From the NCBI GenBank assembly GCA_964506325.1, contig CAZDLO010000011.1:1-60373 (forward strand): a DNA stretch of 60,373 nucleotides, given 5' to 3'. Positions 9,140-18,204 of this stretch are shown here, one piece after another. Each line of letters begins with the position of its first letter. Positions within the stretch are counted from its first letter, which is position 1. The notes under the pieces are model-generated. The model ran no database searches. It had not been told where the DNA came from and saw only the letters and a list, made by a program, of their open reading frames with translations. Position numbers and translations under genes: made by a program. Source of the DNA: CAINVV01 sp964506325 (GTDB taxonomy: Bacteria; Bacteroidota; Bacteroidia; Bacteroidales; Prolixibacteraceae).

Positions 9140-10195
9140 ATGAAAATCAATAAAATGTGGAGATTACTCTTCCTCCTTCCGATTCTGGCTTCTTGCGGAA
9201 ACCAACAAAGCAATGTTCAGAGCGATATAGCCGTACCTGTATCTGTTATAGATATCAAGAAGGGCCCTATCGTTCAGTATATTAACAGCACCGGAACAGC
9301 AAATGCTGCAAGCCAGGCCGTATTGGCCACCGAAATGGCTGGAAATTATATCCTGGCGGTAAATCCAAAAACCGGGAGAGAATTCAAACTGGGAGATTTT
9401 GTTGAAAAAGGCACTGCTATCGTCAGGCTTGAAAATCCGGAATACATCAACAACATTTCATTGGATACCAAGAAGTTGAATTTTGAAATCGCAGGGTTGG
9501 AGGATGAAAAGCAAAAGTCTTTGTACGAAAAAGGAGGTGTGACCTACCGCGAACTGAAAAATGCTGAAGTTGCCCTTGCCCAGGCCAGGACAAGTTTCGA
9601 GGACGCTAAAATCCAGCAGCAGAAAACTGAAGTTAAAGCTCCATTCAATGGAGTAGTGGTGGATATTCCACAGATCACCAACCATACGAGGATCAACGCA
9701 GGAACCAGTGTTGCCACCCTGATGGATTACAGCAAACTGATGATGGATGTCAATTTGCCTGAAAAGTATCTTACTACCATCAAATTGGGACAGGAGGTCA
9801 ATATTACCAATTATACATTGCCGAATGATACATTAAAGGCTCAGATCAGTGAACTCTCACCGGTTATCAGCACAGAAACCAGGACTTTCAAGGGTAAAAT
9901 GACCATCAGCAATCCTGAACTAAGGTTACGCCCGGGTATGTTTGTGAAAGCTGATATTGAAATTGCCAGGAAAGACACTGCTATTGTAATTCCCAAAGAG
10001 GTCATCGTTGCCGGCGCCAGGGGAAAAACCGTTTACGTTGTTGACAGGGGCGCTGCCCGCCGCAGAACGATAACAACCGGCCTGGAAAATGATAAATCAG
10101 TTGAGGTTATTGAAGGTCTGAAAGCTGAAAACCGTTTAGTCGTCAAGGGATTCGAAACCCTGAGGGATGATTCAAAAGTTACGATCGTAAAATAG
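9140..10195 (+). CDS. RND efflux periplasmic adaptor (membrane fusion protein), lipoprotein
   Basis: Bridges the inner-membrane pump and TolC in the periplasm. The 351-residue product has a lipoprotein signal with lipobox LASC (cysteine at about residue 20), a lipoyl/barrel-sandwich half (GREFKLGDFVEKGTAIVRLENPE), a short helical hairpin, the second lipoyl half (TEVKAPFNGVVVDIP), a beta-barrel and a membrane-proximal domain (GLENDKSVEVIEGLKAENRLVVKGFE). It sits between TolC and the first RND gene, 41 bases before the latter. It is the only adaptor in the locus, so it must serve both RND proteins if both work with TolC. Confidence 0.93.
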   Translation: MKINKMWRLLFLLPILASCGNQQSNVQSDIAVPVSVIDIKKGPIVQYINSTGTANAASQAVLATEMAGNYILAVNPKTGREFKLGDFVEKGTAIVRLENPEYINNISLDTKKLNFEIAGLEDEKQKSLYEKGGVTYRELKNAEVALAQARTSFEDAKIQQQKTEVKAPFNGVVVDIPQITNHTRINAGTSVATLMDYSKLMMDVNLPEKYLTTIKLGQEVNITNYTLPNDTLKAQISELSPVISTETRTFKGKMTISNPELRLRPGMFVKADIEIARKDTAIVIPKEVIVAGARGKTVYVVDRGAARRRTITTGLENDKSVEVIEGLKAENRLVVKGFETLRDDSKVTIVK

Positions 10196-10236
10196 GTTAC
10201 CTGACAATCCAGGCAAAATTCTAAAATAATTTTCTA

Positions 10237-13200
10237 ATGAAGAAATTGACAAATTTTGCAGTCAATTACCCGGTTACCATTTCTATGGTGGTACTGGGGG
10301 TACTGCTACTTGGTGTCATCTCCTATCAAAAACTGGGGATAGATCTGTTCCCTGACCTGAATTCACCCAAAATTTTCGTAGAAATCAAATCAGGAGAAAG
10401 GCCTCCTGAAGAGATGGAGAAACTCTACGTTTCTAATATGGAAGCTGTTGCCTCCCGTCAGAGCGGTGTGCTGCAGGTCTCTTCCATTTCCAAAACCGGT
10501 TCCGCGCAAATAACCGTGGAGTACGCATGGAACAAAGACATGGATGAAGCTTTCCTGGATCTCCAAAAGGCATTGACAAGCTTTTCCCAGAACAGCGAGA
10601 TTACCGAGATGACTATTACACAGCATGATCCCAATACAAAACCTGCCATGATCGTTGGTATGTCGCATACCACCATCAAAGACATGAATGAGTTGCGGAA
10701 AGTGGCTGAAAACTATATGCGGAACGAACTGGTCCGCATTGAAGGTGTTGCCCAGGTTGAGCTGACAGGTACAGAAGAGAATGAGGTACGCATTGATACT
10801 GACCCTTATGCACTCGAATCCTATAACCTTACCGTCGACCAGCTTTCCCAGAAAATACAGTCTTACAACAGGAGTATTTCCGGAGGTACAATCACGGAGA
10901 CCGGACTGCAGTATGTCGTTAAAGGCGTCAGCCTATTGCAGCAGAAAGAAGACTTTGAAAATTTAATTGTAGGTTACAAATCTACAGTAGCAGGCAGTAC
11001 CACCTCAGAGAAAGCTCCGACTTTCCTGAAAGACGTTGCCAGGGTAAGTTTTGAAAACAAGGAACCCCTCAACATTGTCCGAATCAACGGCGAGCGTTGC
11101 ATTGCCCTTTCTATCTACAAGGAGACCAAATACAATACTGTCAAGGCCGTTGAAGAAATCAACAAAACCCTTGAGACCATCGAAAAAGCCCTGCCGGGCT
11201 ATAAATTCACGGTGGTTTCCAACCAGGGAACATTTATCCGCAGTGCCATCGATGAAGTAAAAAACACAATGTATATCGGTATATTACTGGCTGTTATCAT
11301 CTTGTTCCTTTTCTTGCGGCAGTTCGGCACAACCCTCATCGTCAGTTTGTCTATCCCGATATCCATCGTTGCAACCTTCAACCTGATGTATTTCAATGAC
11401 CTCTCCCTCAACATCATGACACTTGGAGGACTGGCCCTTGGCGCAGGTATGCTTGTAGATAATGCCATTGTCGTTATGGAGAATATCTTCCGGAACCACG
11501 AAAACGGCATGTCGGCAAGGGATGCTGCCATCGTCGGGACAGCTGAGGTAGGCGGAGCTATAACTGCGGCAACAATCACACATATTGTAGTGTTTTTGCC
11601 CATCGTATATATGCACGGAGCATCCGGTGCATTGTTCAAGGATCAGGCATGGACAGTGGCATTTTCACTGTTCTCCTCACTGATTGTTGCCATTTTCCTG
11701 ATTCCAATGTTGTATCACCGATTTTTCAGGGACAGGGTAGGTGTTTCCATCAACATACAGAAGAAGACCGGCTACAGGGATTTTCTGACCAATCTCCTTC
11801 CCCACCGGGTGACCGTTGTTATTGCCTCCATGGTATTGCTTGGTTTGTCCTTTTTGCTTATTCCTTACATAGGAAGTGAATTCATGCCTAAAACAGAAAG
11901 CAAGGAATTCACCATCAATCTGAAAATGAGGGAAGGTACCACCTTAATCCGCACCTCGGAAGCAACAGCATCGATGGAAGGTCTGATAAGGGAACTTATT
12001 GGTGATAATCTGCATGCCATATATTCGAGGATTGGACCCTCCACAGGCACCACTTCAACGGACCAATCCATTTTTGAAGGCGACAATACTTCAGAAATTA
12101 AAGTCATACTCAAACCTGATAAAAAATTCAGCTCCACCAAAATTATCGCAACAATTGCAGGATGGTATGCCCAGAATCCGGAGATGGAAATCACTTTTAC
12201 ACAGGATGAGACTGCACTGCAAAGCATTCTTGGCAACAACGATGCCCCGGTAGTAATAGAAGTAAGGGGAGAAGACCTTGCCATCCTGGATACCCTGACG
12301 CACCGGACCAAAAAGGTGGTACAGGACATTCCCGGATTGTACAACCTCACAACCAATATGGATGAGGGTTATCCTGAAGTTAATGTAATGGTCGACCGTT
12401 TCCGTGCCGGCACGTATGGTCTTGCGGTAAGCGACATTGTTACCCAGGTAACTGCCAAACTGGAAGGGCAGCTCGTCGGTCAGTATGACAAGAGCGGCGA
12501 ATTGCGGGACATCACCATTCACCTCCCTAAACTGGGCCTGGCAGAACTTGGTGATGTAATCATCAGAAACGGAACACAGGTGGTAAGGTTAGGAGAAGTT
12601 GCCACACTCAGGGAAGCATTGGCTCCCAAGGAAATTTTCCACAGCAACCAGATGCGGGTCGGTAAAGTGATGGCCGAACTGAAGAAAGATGCCTCGCTGG
12701 ATAAAATTTCGAAGCAGATAGAGACCAAAATTGCTGCCATTGAATTACCCCAGGACTATCGTTACAAGATTACCGGTGAAGAACAAAAGAGAAAAGAATC
12801 CATGGACAACCTGGGTTTTGCTCTATTATTATCCATTGTATTGGTATACATGGTCCTCGCTGCAAAATTTGAATCCCTGATACATCCTTTTGTGATTCTT
12901 TTGTCAATACCCTTTGCGATTGTCGGAACAATTATACTCTTTTTCATTCTCGGGCAGACCTTTAACATGATGGCACTTATCGGTATCATCATGCTTGGAG
13001 GTATTGCGGTAAATGATGCCATTATTCTGGTTGACAGGATCAACCAGTTAAGAGAACAGGGTATCGAGAAACGACAGGCCATCGCACAGGCTGGTCAGCA
13101 AAGGCTGCGCCCCATCCTGATGATGAGTATCATCACGGTATTTGCACTGATTCCGCTTACCCTTGGCATTGGTGACAGCGCATCGCTCAGGTCGCCAATG

Positions 13201-13311
13201 GCTCTTGCGGTCATTGGAGGGATGGTGACAAGTACCTTACTGACACTCGTTGTAATTCCTTGCGTTTATGATCTGTTAACAAGCAACAAACCCATTGAGC
13301 AGGATAATTAA
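10237..13311 (+). CDS. RND efflux pump inner-membrane subunit (AcrB/HAE1-like)
   Basis: Proton-driven exporter of 1024 residues, the standard RND length, with twelve predicted membrane helices in two halves and two large periplasmic loops. N-terminus KLTNFAVNYPVTISMVVLGVLL is the usual TM1. The TM4 proton-relay motif reads GMLVDNAIVVMEN, with Asp408 followed by Asn409 rather than the Asp-Asp pair of AcrB. The second half carries the matching TM10-11 region (GIAVNDAIILVDRINQLREQG) and RPILMMSIITVFALIPL. The gene ends 18 bases before a second RND gene, so two RND subunits are made together and could form a heteromeric pump of the MdtBC kind; that pairing is inference. Substrate unknown. Confidence 0.93.
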   Translation: MKKLTNFAVNYPVTISMVVLGVLLLGVISYQKLGIDLFPDLNSPKIFVEIKSGERPPEEMEKLYVSNMEAVASRQSGVLQVSSISKTGSAQITVEYAWNKDMDEAFLDLQKALTSFSQNSEITEMTITQHDPNTKPAMIVGMSHTTIKDMNELRKVAENYMRNELVRIEGVAQVELTGTEENEVRIDTDPYALESYNLTVDQLSQKIQSYNRSISGGTITETGLQYVVKGVSLLQQKEDFENLIVGYKSTVAGSTTSEKAPTFLKDVARVSFENKEPLNIVRINGERCIALSIYKETKYNTVKAVEEINKTLETIEKALPGYKFTVVSNQGTFIRSAIDEVKNTMYIGILLAVIILFLFLRQFGTTLIVSLSIPISIVATFNLMYFNDLSLNIMTLGGLALGAGMLVDNAIVVMENIFRNHENGMSARDAAIVGTAEVGGAITAATITHIVVFLPIVYMHGASGALFKDQAWTVAFSLFSSLIVAIFLIPMLYHRFFRDRVGVSINIQKKTGYRDFLTNLLPHRVTVVIASMVLLGLSFLLIPYIGSEFMPKTESKEFTINLKMREGTTLIRTSEATASMEGLIRELIGDNLHAIYSRIGPSTGTTSTDQSIFEGDNTSEIKVILKPDKKFSSTKIIATIAGWYAQNPEMEITFTQDETALQSILGNNDAPVVIEVRGEDLAILDTLTHRTKKVVQDIPGLYNLTTNMDEGYPEVNVMVDRFRAGTYGLAVSDIVTQVTAKLEGQLVGQYDKSGELRDITIHLPKLGLAELGDVIIRNGTQVVRLGEVATLREALAPKEIFHSNQMRVGKVMAELKKDASLDKISKQIETKIAAIELPQDYRYKITGEEQKRKESMDNLGFALLLSIVLVYMVLAAKFESLIHPFVILLSIPFAIVGTIILFFILGQTFNMMALIGIIMLGGIAVNDAIILVDRINQLREQGIEKRQAIAQAGQQRLRPILMMSIITVFALIPLTLGIGDSASLRSPMALAVIGGMVTSTLLTLVVIPCVYDLLTSNKPIEQDN

Positions 13312-13329
13312 ACCAACAATTCTAAACGG

Positions 13330-16300
13330 ATGGACTTTATTATAAAAAGAAAGGTATTGATCAGCATGCTCTTCCTCGGGGTTAGCTTGTTGGGATATGT
13401 TTCCTGGAAGAATCTTTCGATGGAGTTAATGCCTAATGCTGAGCTTCCTATGCTGTATGTACAGGTGGCTTGTCAGCAGGAGGTTGACCCGAAATTCATG
13501 GAAAGCCAGGCTATTATTCCGCTGGAAGGAGTGATCGGATCAATGCAGGGAATTGAAGATATGGAGTCTTCCTGTCAATCCAGGCGCGGGACTATCATGG
13601 TGACATTCAATAAAAATGTCAACTTTAAATATACCTACCTCAAGCTTCAGGAAAAGATCAACCAGATAAAATCGACGATTCCGGAGCAATTTATTGTGAC
13701 CCTTGTAAAAGTTGACCTCCAGCAAATTACCAAGCAGTTCATGCAGCTACAGGTTCGCGGAAGTGGCGGAGTTGACCTGGTCAGAAATATCACTGACCAG
13801 AAAATAAAACCTGAACTCCAGAATATTGATGGCATTGCTGGAATGAACATTTTTGGTGGTCGTGAAAAAACGATTGAAATACAACTGGATATGGATGTTT
13901 GCGAGGCCTATAAGATCTCTGCATCCACCATCCGGAGTAAACTGACAGCCAATTACCGCACCAGGGCTTATGCAGGTGATGTCTACGGATCAAACCTCAA
14001 ATATGCCGTTCAGGTCACCTCAGAATTTGATGACCTGAACCAGATTGAAAACCTTGTCATTGCAAACGGACCAATCCTGCTGAAAGATGTGGCCAAGGTC
14101 TATTTCGGAACCAAAGAGCAGACCTCCCTGTCGAGGGTTAATGGCATGGATGCGGTCTCGATAACTCTGATCAACGACGCGCAATCCAACCTTATCGATC
14201 TGTCCAAAAAGACCCTGGAGGTAATTGCAAAGTTAAACAAAGACCTTGCCCAGAAAGAAATAGAGATTACAGTCCAGAACAATGCGGCAGATACCATGGA
14301 GAAAAACCTTAACCAGATTGGTGAACTGGCTTTGGTCGGTGCTCTGCTGGCTATTTTTGTCCTCTGGATATTCCTGAAAAATATTCAGCTGGTTTCGATC
14401 ATCTCTCTGGCAATACCTATCTCGGTTCTGACTGCCTTTAACGTTTTCTACTACTATGATGTGAGCATCAACAGTCTGACCCTCGTCGGAATGGCCCTGG
14501 CAGTAGGGATACTGCTCGACAACAGCGTTGTGGTACTGGAAAATATTTACAGGCTCCGGGCAACCGGGAAACCTCCCAAAGAGGCAGTTATTCAGGGAAC
14601 CAAAGAAGTTTGGCGTTCGGTTCTTGCCTCGACGCTGACCACAGCTACGGTATTCCTGCCCTTTCTGTTCTCAGATAATTTTTATGTCAAGCTTTTGGGC
14701 AAAAACATCGGTATTTCGATTATATCCACCCTCATTGTTTCGCTGGCAGTGGCAATGCTCCTCGTACCAATGATGGCATATGCCTTCCTGAAAAAGAAAG
14801 CCGGAGGAAACATGGAGTTCACACAGGTCTCGACACGGAACAAGCTTGTCCAGGCTTATCACATGATCCTGAAATATTCCTTAAGGAAACCTGCACAGAC
14901 TGTTGTCGGAGGAGTGGTAGTATTCTTTGTCACCATATTTATCTGCCTTGCAGTAAGTATGAGTACACTTACAGAGGTAAAAACCACAGCATTCCGGATC
15001 AATGTCACCATGCCCACAGGATCCACCATCGAATCAAGTGATAAAGTGGTGAGCGAAATAGAAAACCGGATCAAGGGTATCGAAGAGATACTGGATGTAA
15101 CCAGCAATATCCAGGCGGAGAGCGCAGTTGTGACCGTTCAACTCAAGGAAGATTACCAGAAGGTAAAAAAACGTTCACTGTCACAGATAAGGGACGAAGT
15201 AAAAAACAAGGTACGTGATGTTCCCGGTGGAACAACAGATATATCTGACGCATCCTCAACCGGAAGCAACAGTATCGGTGGCGGAACACCAATGACAAGC
15301 TCAGGGTCAGGGAATTTCATGTCAATGATGGGACTGGGCGTCAACCAGGAGCGCATTGTTATCAAAGGCGAAGATTTTGAAGTAATGAAAAATGTGGCCT
15401 CCGACCTGCAATACTTTCTGCAGGGGCTTGAATCAATGAACAATGTTAGGGTCAGCTATTCCAACAACAGGCCTGAGGTTCACCTGATGTTCAATCCACT
15501 GCTGATGAATTCATACGATGTTTCTCTTGCAAGCATATCCGGGGAATTAAATTCCTTCAGCAAGGAAATTGTTACGAACATCCCTTACAAACAGGGCAAC
15601 GAACAGTATGATATCACCATCAAGGAAATGCCCAAAAAAGGCCAGACAGCAGAAGAAGCCAAGAAAAACAGGAATGCATTCGACCTTAGGACACTTCCGA
15701 TCGCAGATACCAAAGGAGGGCTTCATGAACTGCAGAACCTCAGCAATGTAGTTTTGTCTTCGGGTTATGCCACGATTACAAGGGTAAACCAGGAGAAACA
15801 GATAGAAGTAGTCTACAGGTTTGTGGATGCCTCGCAGGAGTCAAAAGAATTGCTGGAATCATACAGGGCCGAAGTCGACAAAATCGTTGAAAACTACAAC
15901 CTGCCAACTGGTATTGCCACACAGGTTATCCATGAAGAAGATACGCTCAAGGATTTCTATTTTCTGATTCTTGCTGCCTTCTTCCTGATATTCATGATCA
16001 TGGCTTCCGTATTTGAATCATTGTCAACTCCTTTTGTCCTGATGTTTTCCATACCATTGGCAGCAATTGGTTCTTTCCTGGCTTTGATCTTCACACACAA
16101 TTCCCTGTTCAGTGCCAACACATTGATTGGATTTCTGATTTTGATCGGGGTGGTGGTTAATAACGGGATTATACTGATCGACTATACACAGATTCTTCGC
16201 AGCCGCGGATACAAGAAAAACCGTGCGCTGATGATGGCAGGAATGTCAAGGCTCCGGCCAATCCTAATCACTGCGATTGCAACCAGTGCGGCCATGCTGC

Positions 16301-18072
16301 CCCTTGCCATGGGAGATAATGAATATGTTGGGGCCATTGGAGCACCATTTGCGGTTACCGTGATCGGCGGATTGACATTAAGCACCCTGCTGACACTGGT
16401 CTTTATTCCAACCTTCTATTCAGGTCTTGAAACATCCCTGAACTGGATAAAAGAACTGAACTGGAAACTGAAGATCGTACAAATAATCCTATCTGTCACA
16501 GGCCTCGTACTGATATACACGAAAGTAGATGATTTCTTGTGGAAAATGCTCGACACCGTCGCCCTGGTTATTTTTATCCCGGGAACCACCTGGTTTATCA
16601 TGAACAGCCTGCGAAAAGCAAAAGAGACAGTCATTGATCCCAACAAGCAAATCACAATAAAAATTGAGAACCTTGTCAAAATTTACGACTGGGGAAGCCG
16701 TTTTGCCAGGGAATGGAAAGGAAACAAGAACATCAGAGAAAGAGCCGGCCATATAAAATACTACAGGAAACTAACTGATTTTGAACTGTTTATCTGGCAG
16801 ATTCCATTGCTGGGCTTTATGGTCTATTTCACCTTCTTCTATTTGCAGAATAACCTGTATGCATTGATTTTTGCCTTGCTTTCCTACCTGATGATCCTGG
16901 GCATGTGGAGTCCGATATCAGAATATCTCACCTTCAGGGCAGAAAAGGAAGAAAGAAAGTGGATGGAAATACTGGCCGGAACCGGGCGAAGTGTAATTTA
17001 CTGGAGTCTTCCGGTGGTAATCCTGATCCTCCTTTATCTGAAGTGGGAAAACTTTGTATCCATCGCCATAATCGGTGCCATCTGGTATTTCATCCTGGCT
17101 GTTGATACAACGGCAGTAAGATTGTACCGCGACAATGTGAATATTGAAAGGCTGAAAGGCCGGTTTGCCGGACTGAGAAGGATATTCTACAAACTGGTTG
17201 AACAAATGCCTGTTATTGGCAGAAAGAGAGATCCGTTTAAAGCCCTTAAAGGAGTCTCCCTGGAAATCAATACAGGAATGATCGGGTTACTCGGCCCCAA
17301 TGGAGCCGGAAAGTCGACAATGATGCGGGTAATCTGCGGTATCTATGAGCAGAGTTATGGAAAGGTCTGGATCAACGGAATCGATACCCAGGAAAAACGC
17401 GAGGAACTCCAGGGATTAATCGGGTATCTGCCCCAGGAATTCGGCACCTATGAAAATATGTCTGCCTATGAATTTCTTGATTACCAGGCAATTCTGAAAG
17501 GTCTTACTGATGCCGTAGCCAGGGATAAACGGATAGAGTATGTATTGAGCTCCGTACACCTCTGGGACCGCAAAGATGAGAAAATAGGCGGATTCTCCGG
17601 TGGCATGAAGCAAAGGATGGGTATAGCTCAGATCCTGCTTCACCTTCCCAGGATTCTCGTTGTGGATGAACCTACTGCCGGACTCGATCCGCGCGAAAGA
17701 ATCAGGTTCAGAAATCTGCTGGTCGAGCTGAGCCGCGAACGGATTGTCATTTTTTCCACCCATATTATTGAGGATATCTCCAGTTCCTGTAACCAGGTGG
17801 CTGTTGTTAACCGCGGAGAACTTTGCTACACCGGGCATCCGAACGACATGGTGAAACTGGCTGAAGGATTTGTATGGCAGTTTAGCATACCTGCCAGGGA
17901 ATTTGACAGCTTCCCGTTGAAAGAAAGGGTGATCCATCATATGCGGGAAGGTGACATGATCAAAATCCGATTCCTGTCGGCTGAGAAACCGGCAGAAGAT
18001 GCGATTCCCGTCAAACCTGTGCTGGAAGAGGCCTATCTCTGCATACTCAAGGGATTTAGTAGAAAGTTATGA
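13330..18072 (+). CDS. RND pump fused to an ABC-transporter ATPase, 1580 residues
   Basis: A single uninterrupted frame joins two energy systems. Residues 1-~1035 are a complete RND permease (TM1 KVLISMLFLGVSLLGYVSW; TM4 GILLDNSVVVLENI with Asp397-Asn398; second half GVVVNNGIILIDYTQILRSRG). Two extra hydrophobic helices follow (~1050-1095). An ABC-domain first strand, ITIKIENLVKIYDWG, occurs at 1108-1122, then about 180 inserted residues with four more hydrophobic helices (near 1150-1193 and 1221-1259), then the rest of the ATPase: Walker A GLLGPNGAGKST ending at Thr1330, GYLPQEF, signature FSGGMKQRMG (1422-1431), Walker B ILVVDEP with Asp1446-Glu1447, and H-loop His1478. All ATPase motifs look intact. 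The ATPase part is a paralogue of the protein at 3278-4174. The stop codon lies in the first unit of a heptamer repeat. An ABC-2-like permease follows at 18205. Confidence 0.9.
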   Translation: MDFIIKRKVLISMLFLGVSLLGYVSWKNLSMELMPNAELPMLYVQVACQQEVDPKFMESQAIIPLEGVIGSMQGIEDMESSCQSRRGTIMVTFNKNVNFKYTYLKLQEKINQIKSTIPEQFIVTLVKVDLQQITKQFMQLQVRGSGGVDLVRNITDQKIKPELQNIDGIAGMNIFGGREKTIEIQLDMDVCEAYKISASTIRSKLTANYRTRAYAGDVYGSNLKYAVQVTSEFDDLNQIENLVIANGPILLKDVAKVYFGTKEQTSLSRVNGMDAVSITLINDAQSNLIDLSKKTLEVIAKLNKDLAQKEIEITVQNNAADTMEKNLNQIGELALVGALLAIFVLWIFLKNIQLVSIISLAIPISVLTAFNVFYYYDVSINSLTLVGMALAVGILLDNSVVVLENIYRLRATGKPPKEAVIQGTKEVWRSVLASTLTTATVFLPFLFSDNFYVKLLGKNIGISIISTLIVSLAVAMLLVPMMAYAFLKKKAGGNMEFTQVSTRNKLVQAYHMILKYSLRKPAQTVVGGVVVFFVTIFICLAVSMSTLTEVKTTAFRINVTMPTGSTIESSDKVVSEIENRIKGIEEILDVTSNIQAESAVVTVQLKEDYQKVKKRSLSQIRDEVKNKVRDVPGGTTDISDASSTGSNSIGGGTPMTSSGSGNFMSMMGLGVNQERIVIKGEDFEVMKNVASDLQYFLQGLESMNNVRVSYSNNRPEVHLMFNPLLMNSYDVSLASISGELNSFSKEIVTNIPYKQGNEQYDITIKEMPKKGQTAEEAKKNRNAFDLRTLPIADTKGGLHELQNLSNVVLSSGYATITRVNQEKQIEVVYRFVDASQESKELLESYRAEVDKIVENYNLPTGIATQVIHEEDTLKDFYFLILAAFFLIFMIMASVFESLSTPFVLMFSIPLAAIGSFLALIFTHNSLFSANTLIGFLILIGVVVNNGIILIDYTQILRSRGYKKNRALMMAGMSRLRPILITAIATSAAMLPLAMGDNEYVGAIGAPFAVTVIGGLTLSTLLTLVFIPTFYSGLETSLNWIKELNWKLKIVQIILSVTGLVLIYTKVDDFLWKMLDTVALVIFIPGTTWFIMNSLRKAKETVIDPNKQITIKIENLVKIYDWGSRFAREWKGNKNIRERAGHIKYYRKLTDFELFIWQIPLLGFMVYFTFFYLQNNLYALIFALLSYLMILGMWSPISEYLTFRAEKEERKWMEILAGTGRSVIYWSLPVVILILLYLKWENFVSIAIIGAIWYFILAVDTTAVRLYRDNVNIERLKGRFAGLRRIFYKLVEQMPVIGRKRDPFKALKGVSLEINTGMIGLLGPNGAGKSTMMRVICGIYEQSYGKVWINGIDTQEKREELQGLIGYLPQEFGTYENMSAYEFLDYQAILKGLTDAVARDKRIEYVLSSVHLWDRKDEKIGGFSGGMKQRMGIAQILLHLPRILVVDEPTAGLDPRERIRFRNLLVELSRERIVIFSTHIIEDISSSCNQVAVVNRGELCYTGHPNDMVKLAEGFVWQFSIPAREFDSFPLKERVIHHMREGDMIKIRFLSAEKPAEDAIPVKPVLEEAYLCILKGFSRKL

Positions 18073-18139
18073 GTTATGAGTTATGAGTTATGAGTTATGA
18101 GTTATGAGTTATGAGTTATAAGTTATGAGTTATGAGTTA
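18065..18139 (+). repeat. Heptamer tandem repeat (GAGTTAT)n
   Basis: Seven perfect GAGTTAT copies at 18071-18119 are flanked by a partial copy (18065-18070), one variant AAGTTAT (18120-18126), one more perfect copy and a final partial one to 18139. The array begins inside the last codons of the RND-ABC fusion gene: its stop codon TGA (18070-18072) is made by the repeat. A unit of seven means that copy-number change would move the end of that frame only slightly but would alter the spacing to the next gene. Confidence 0.95.
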
Positions 18140-18170
18140 GTACTACAATTGACTCATAATTCGTAACTTA
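18119..18170 (+). promoter_or_regulatory. 20-bp RNA hairpin formed by the repeat and an inverted copy
   Basis: The arm 18119-18138 pairs fully with 18151-18170 on the RNA: 20 consecutive pairs, of which three are G-U, around a 12-base loop (18139-18150). The right arm is therefore a diverged inverted copy of the heptamer array. There is no T-run after it, so it is not a classic terminator; it could stabilise the upstream message or lower expression of the permease gene at 18205. Function is inference. Confidence 0.75.
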
Positions 18171-18204
18171 CAATACAATAAAAATATTTGATATTTCTGA
18201 CAAG

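Noticed and set aside
18065..18139. Heptamer array as a CRISPR or attachment site
   Set aside because: Unit is 7 bases with no spacers, and there is no integrase or tRNA next to it.
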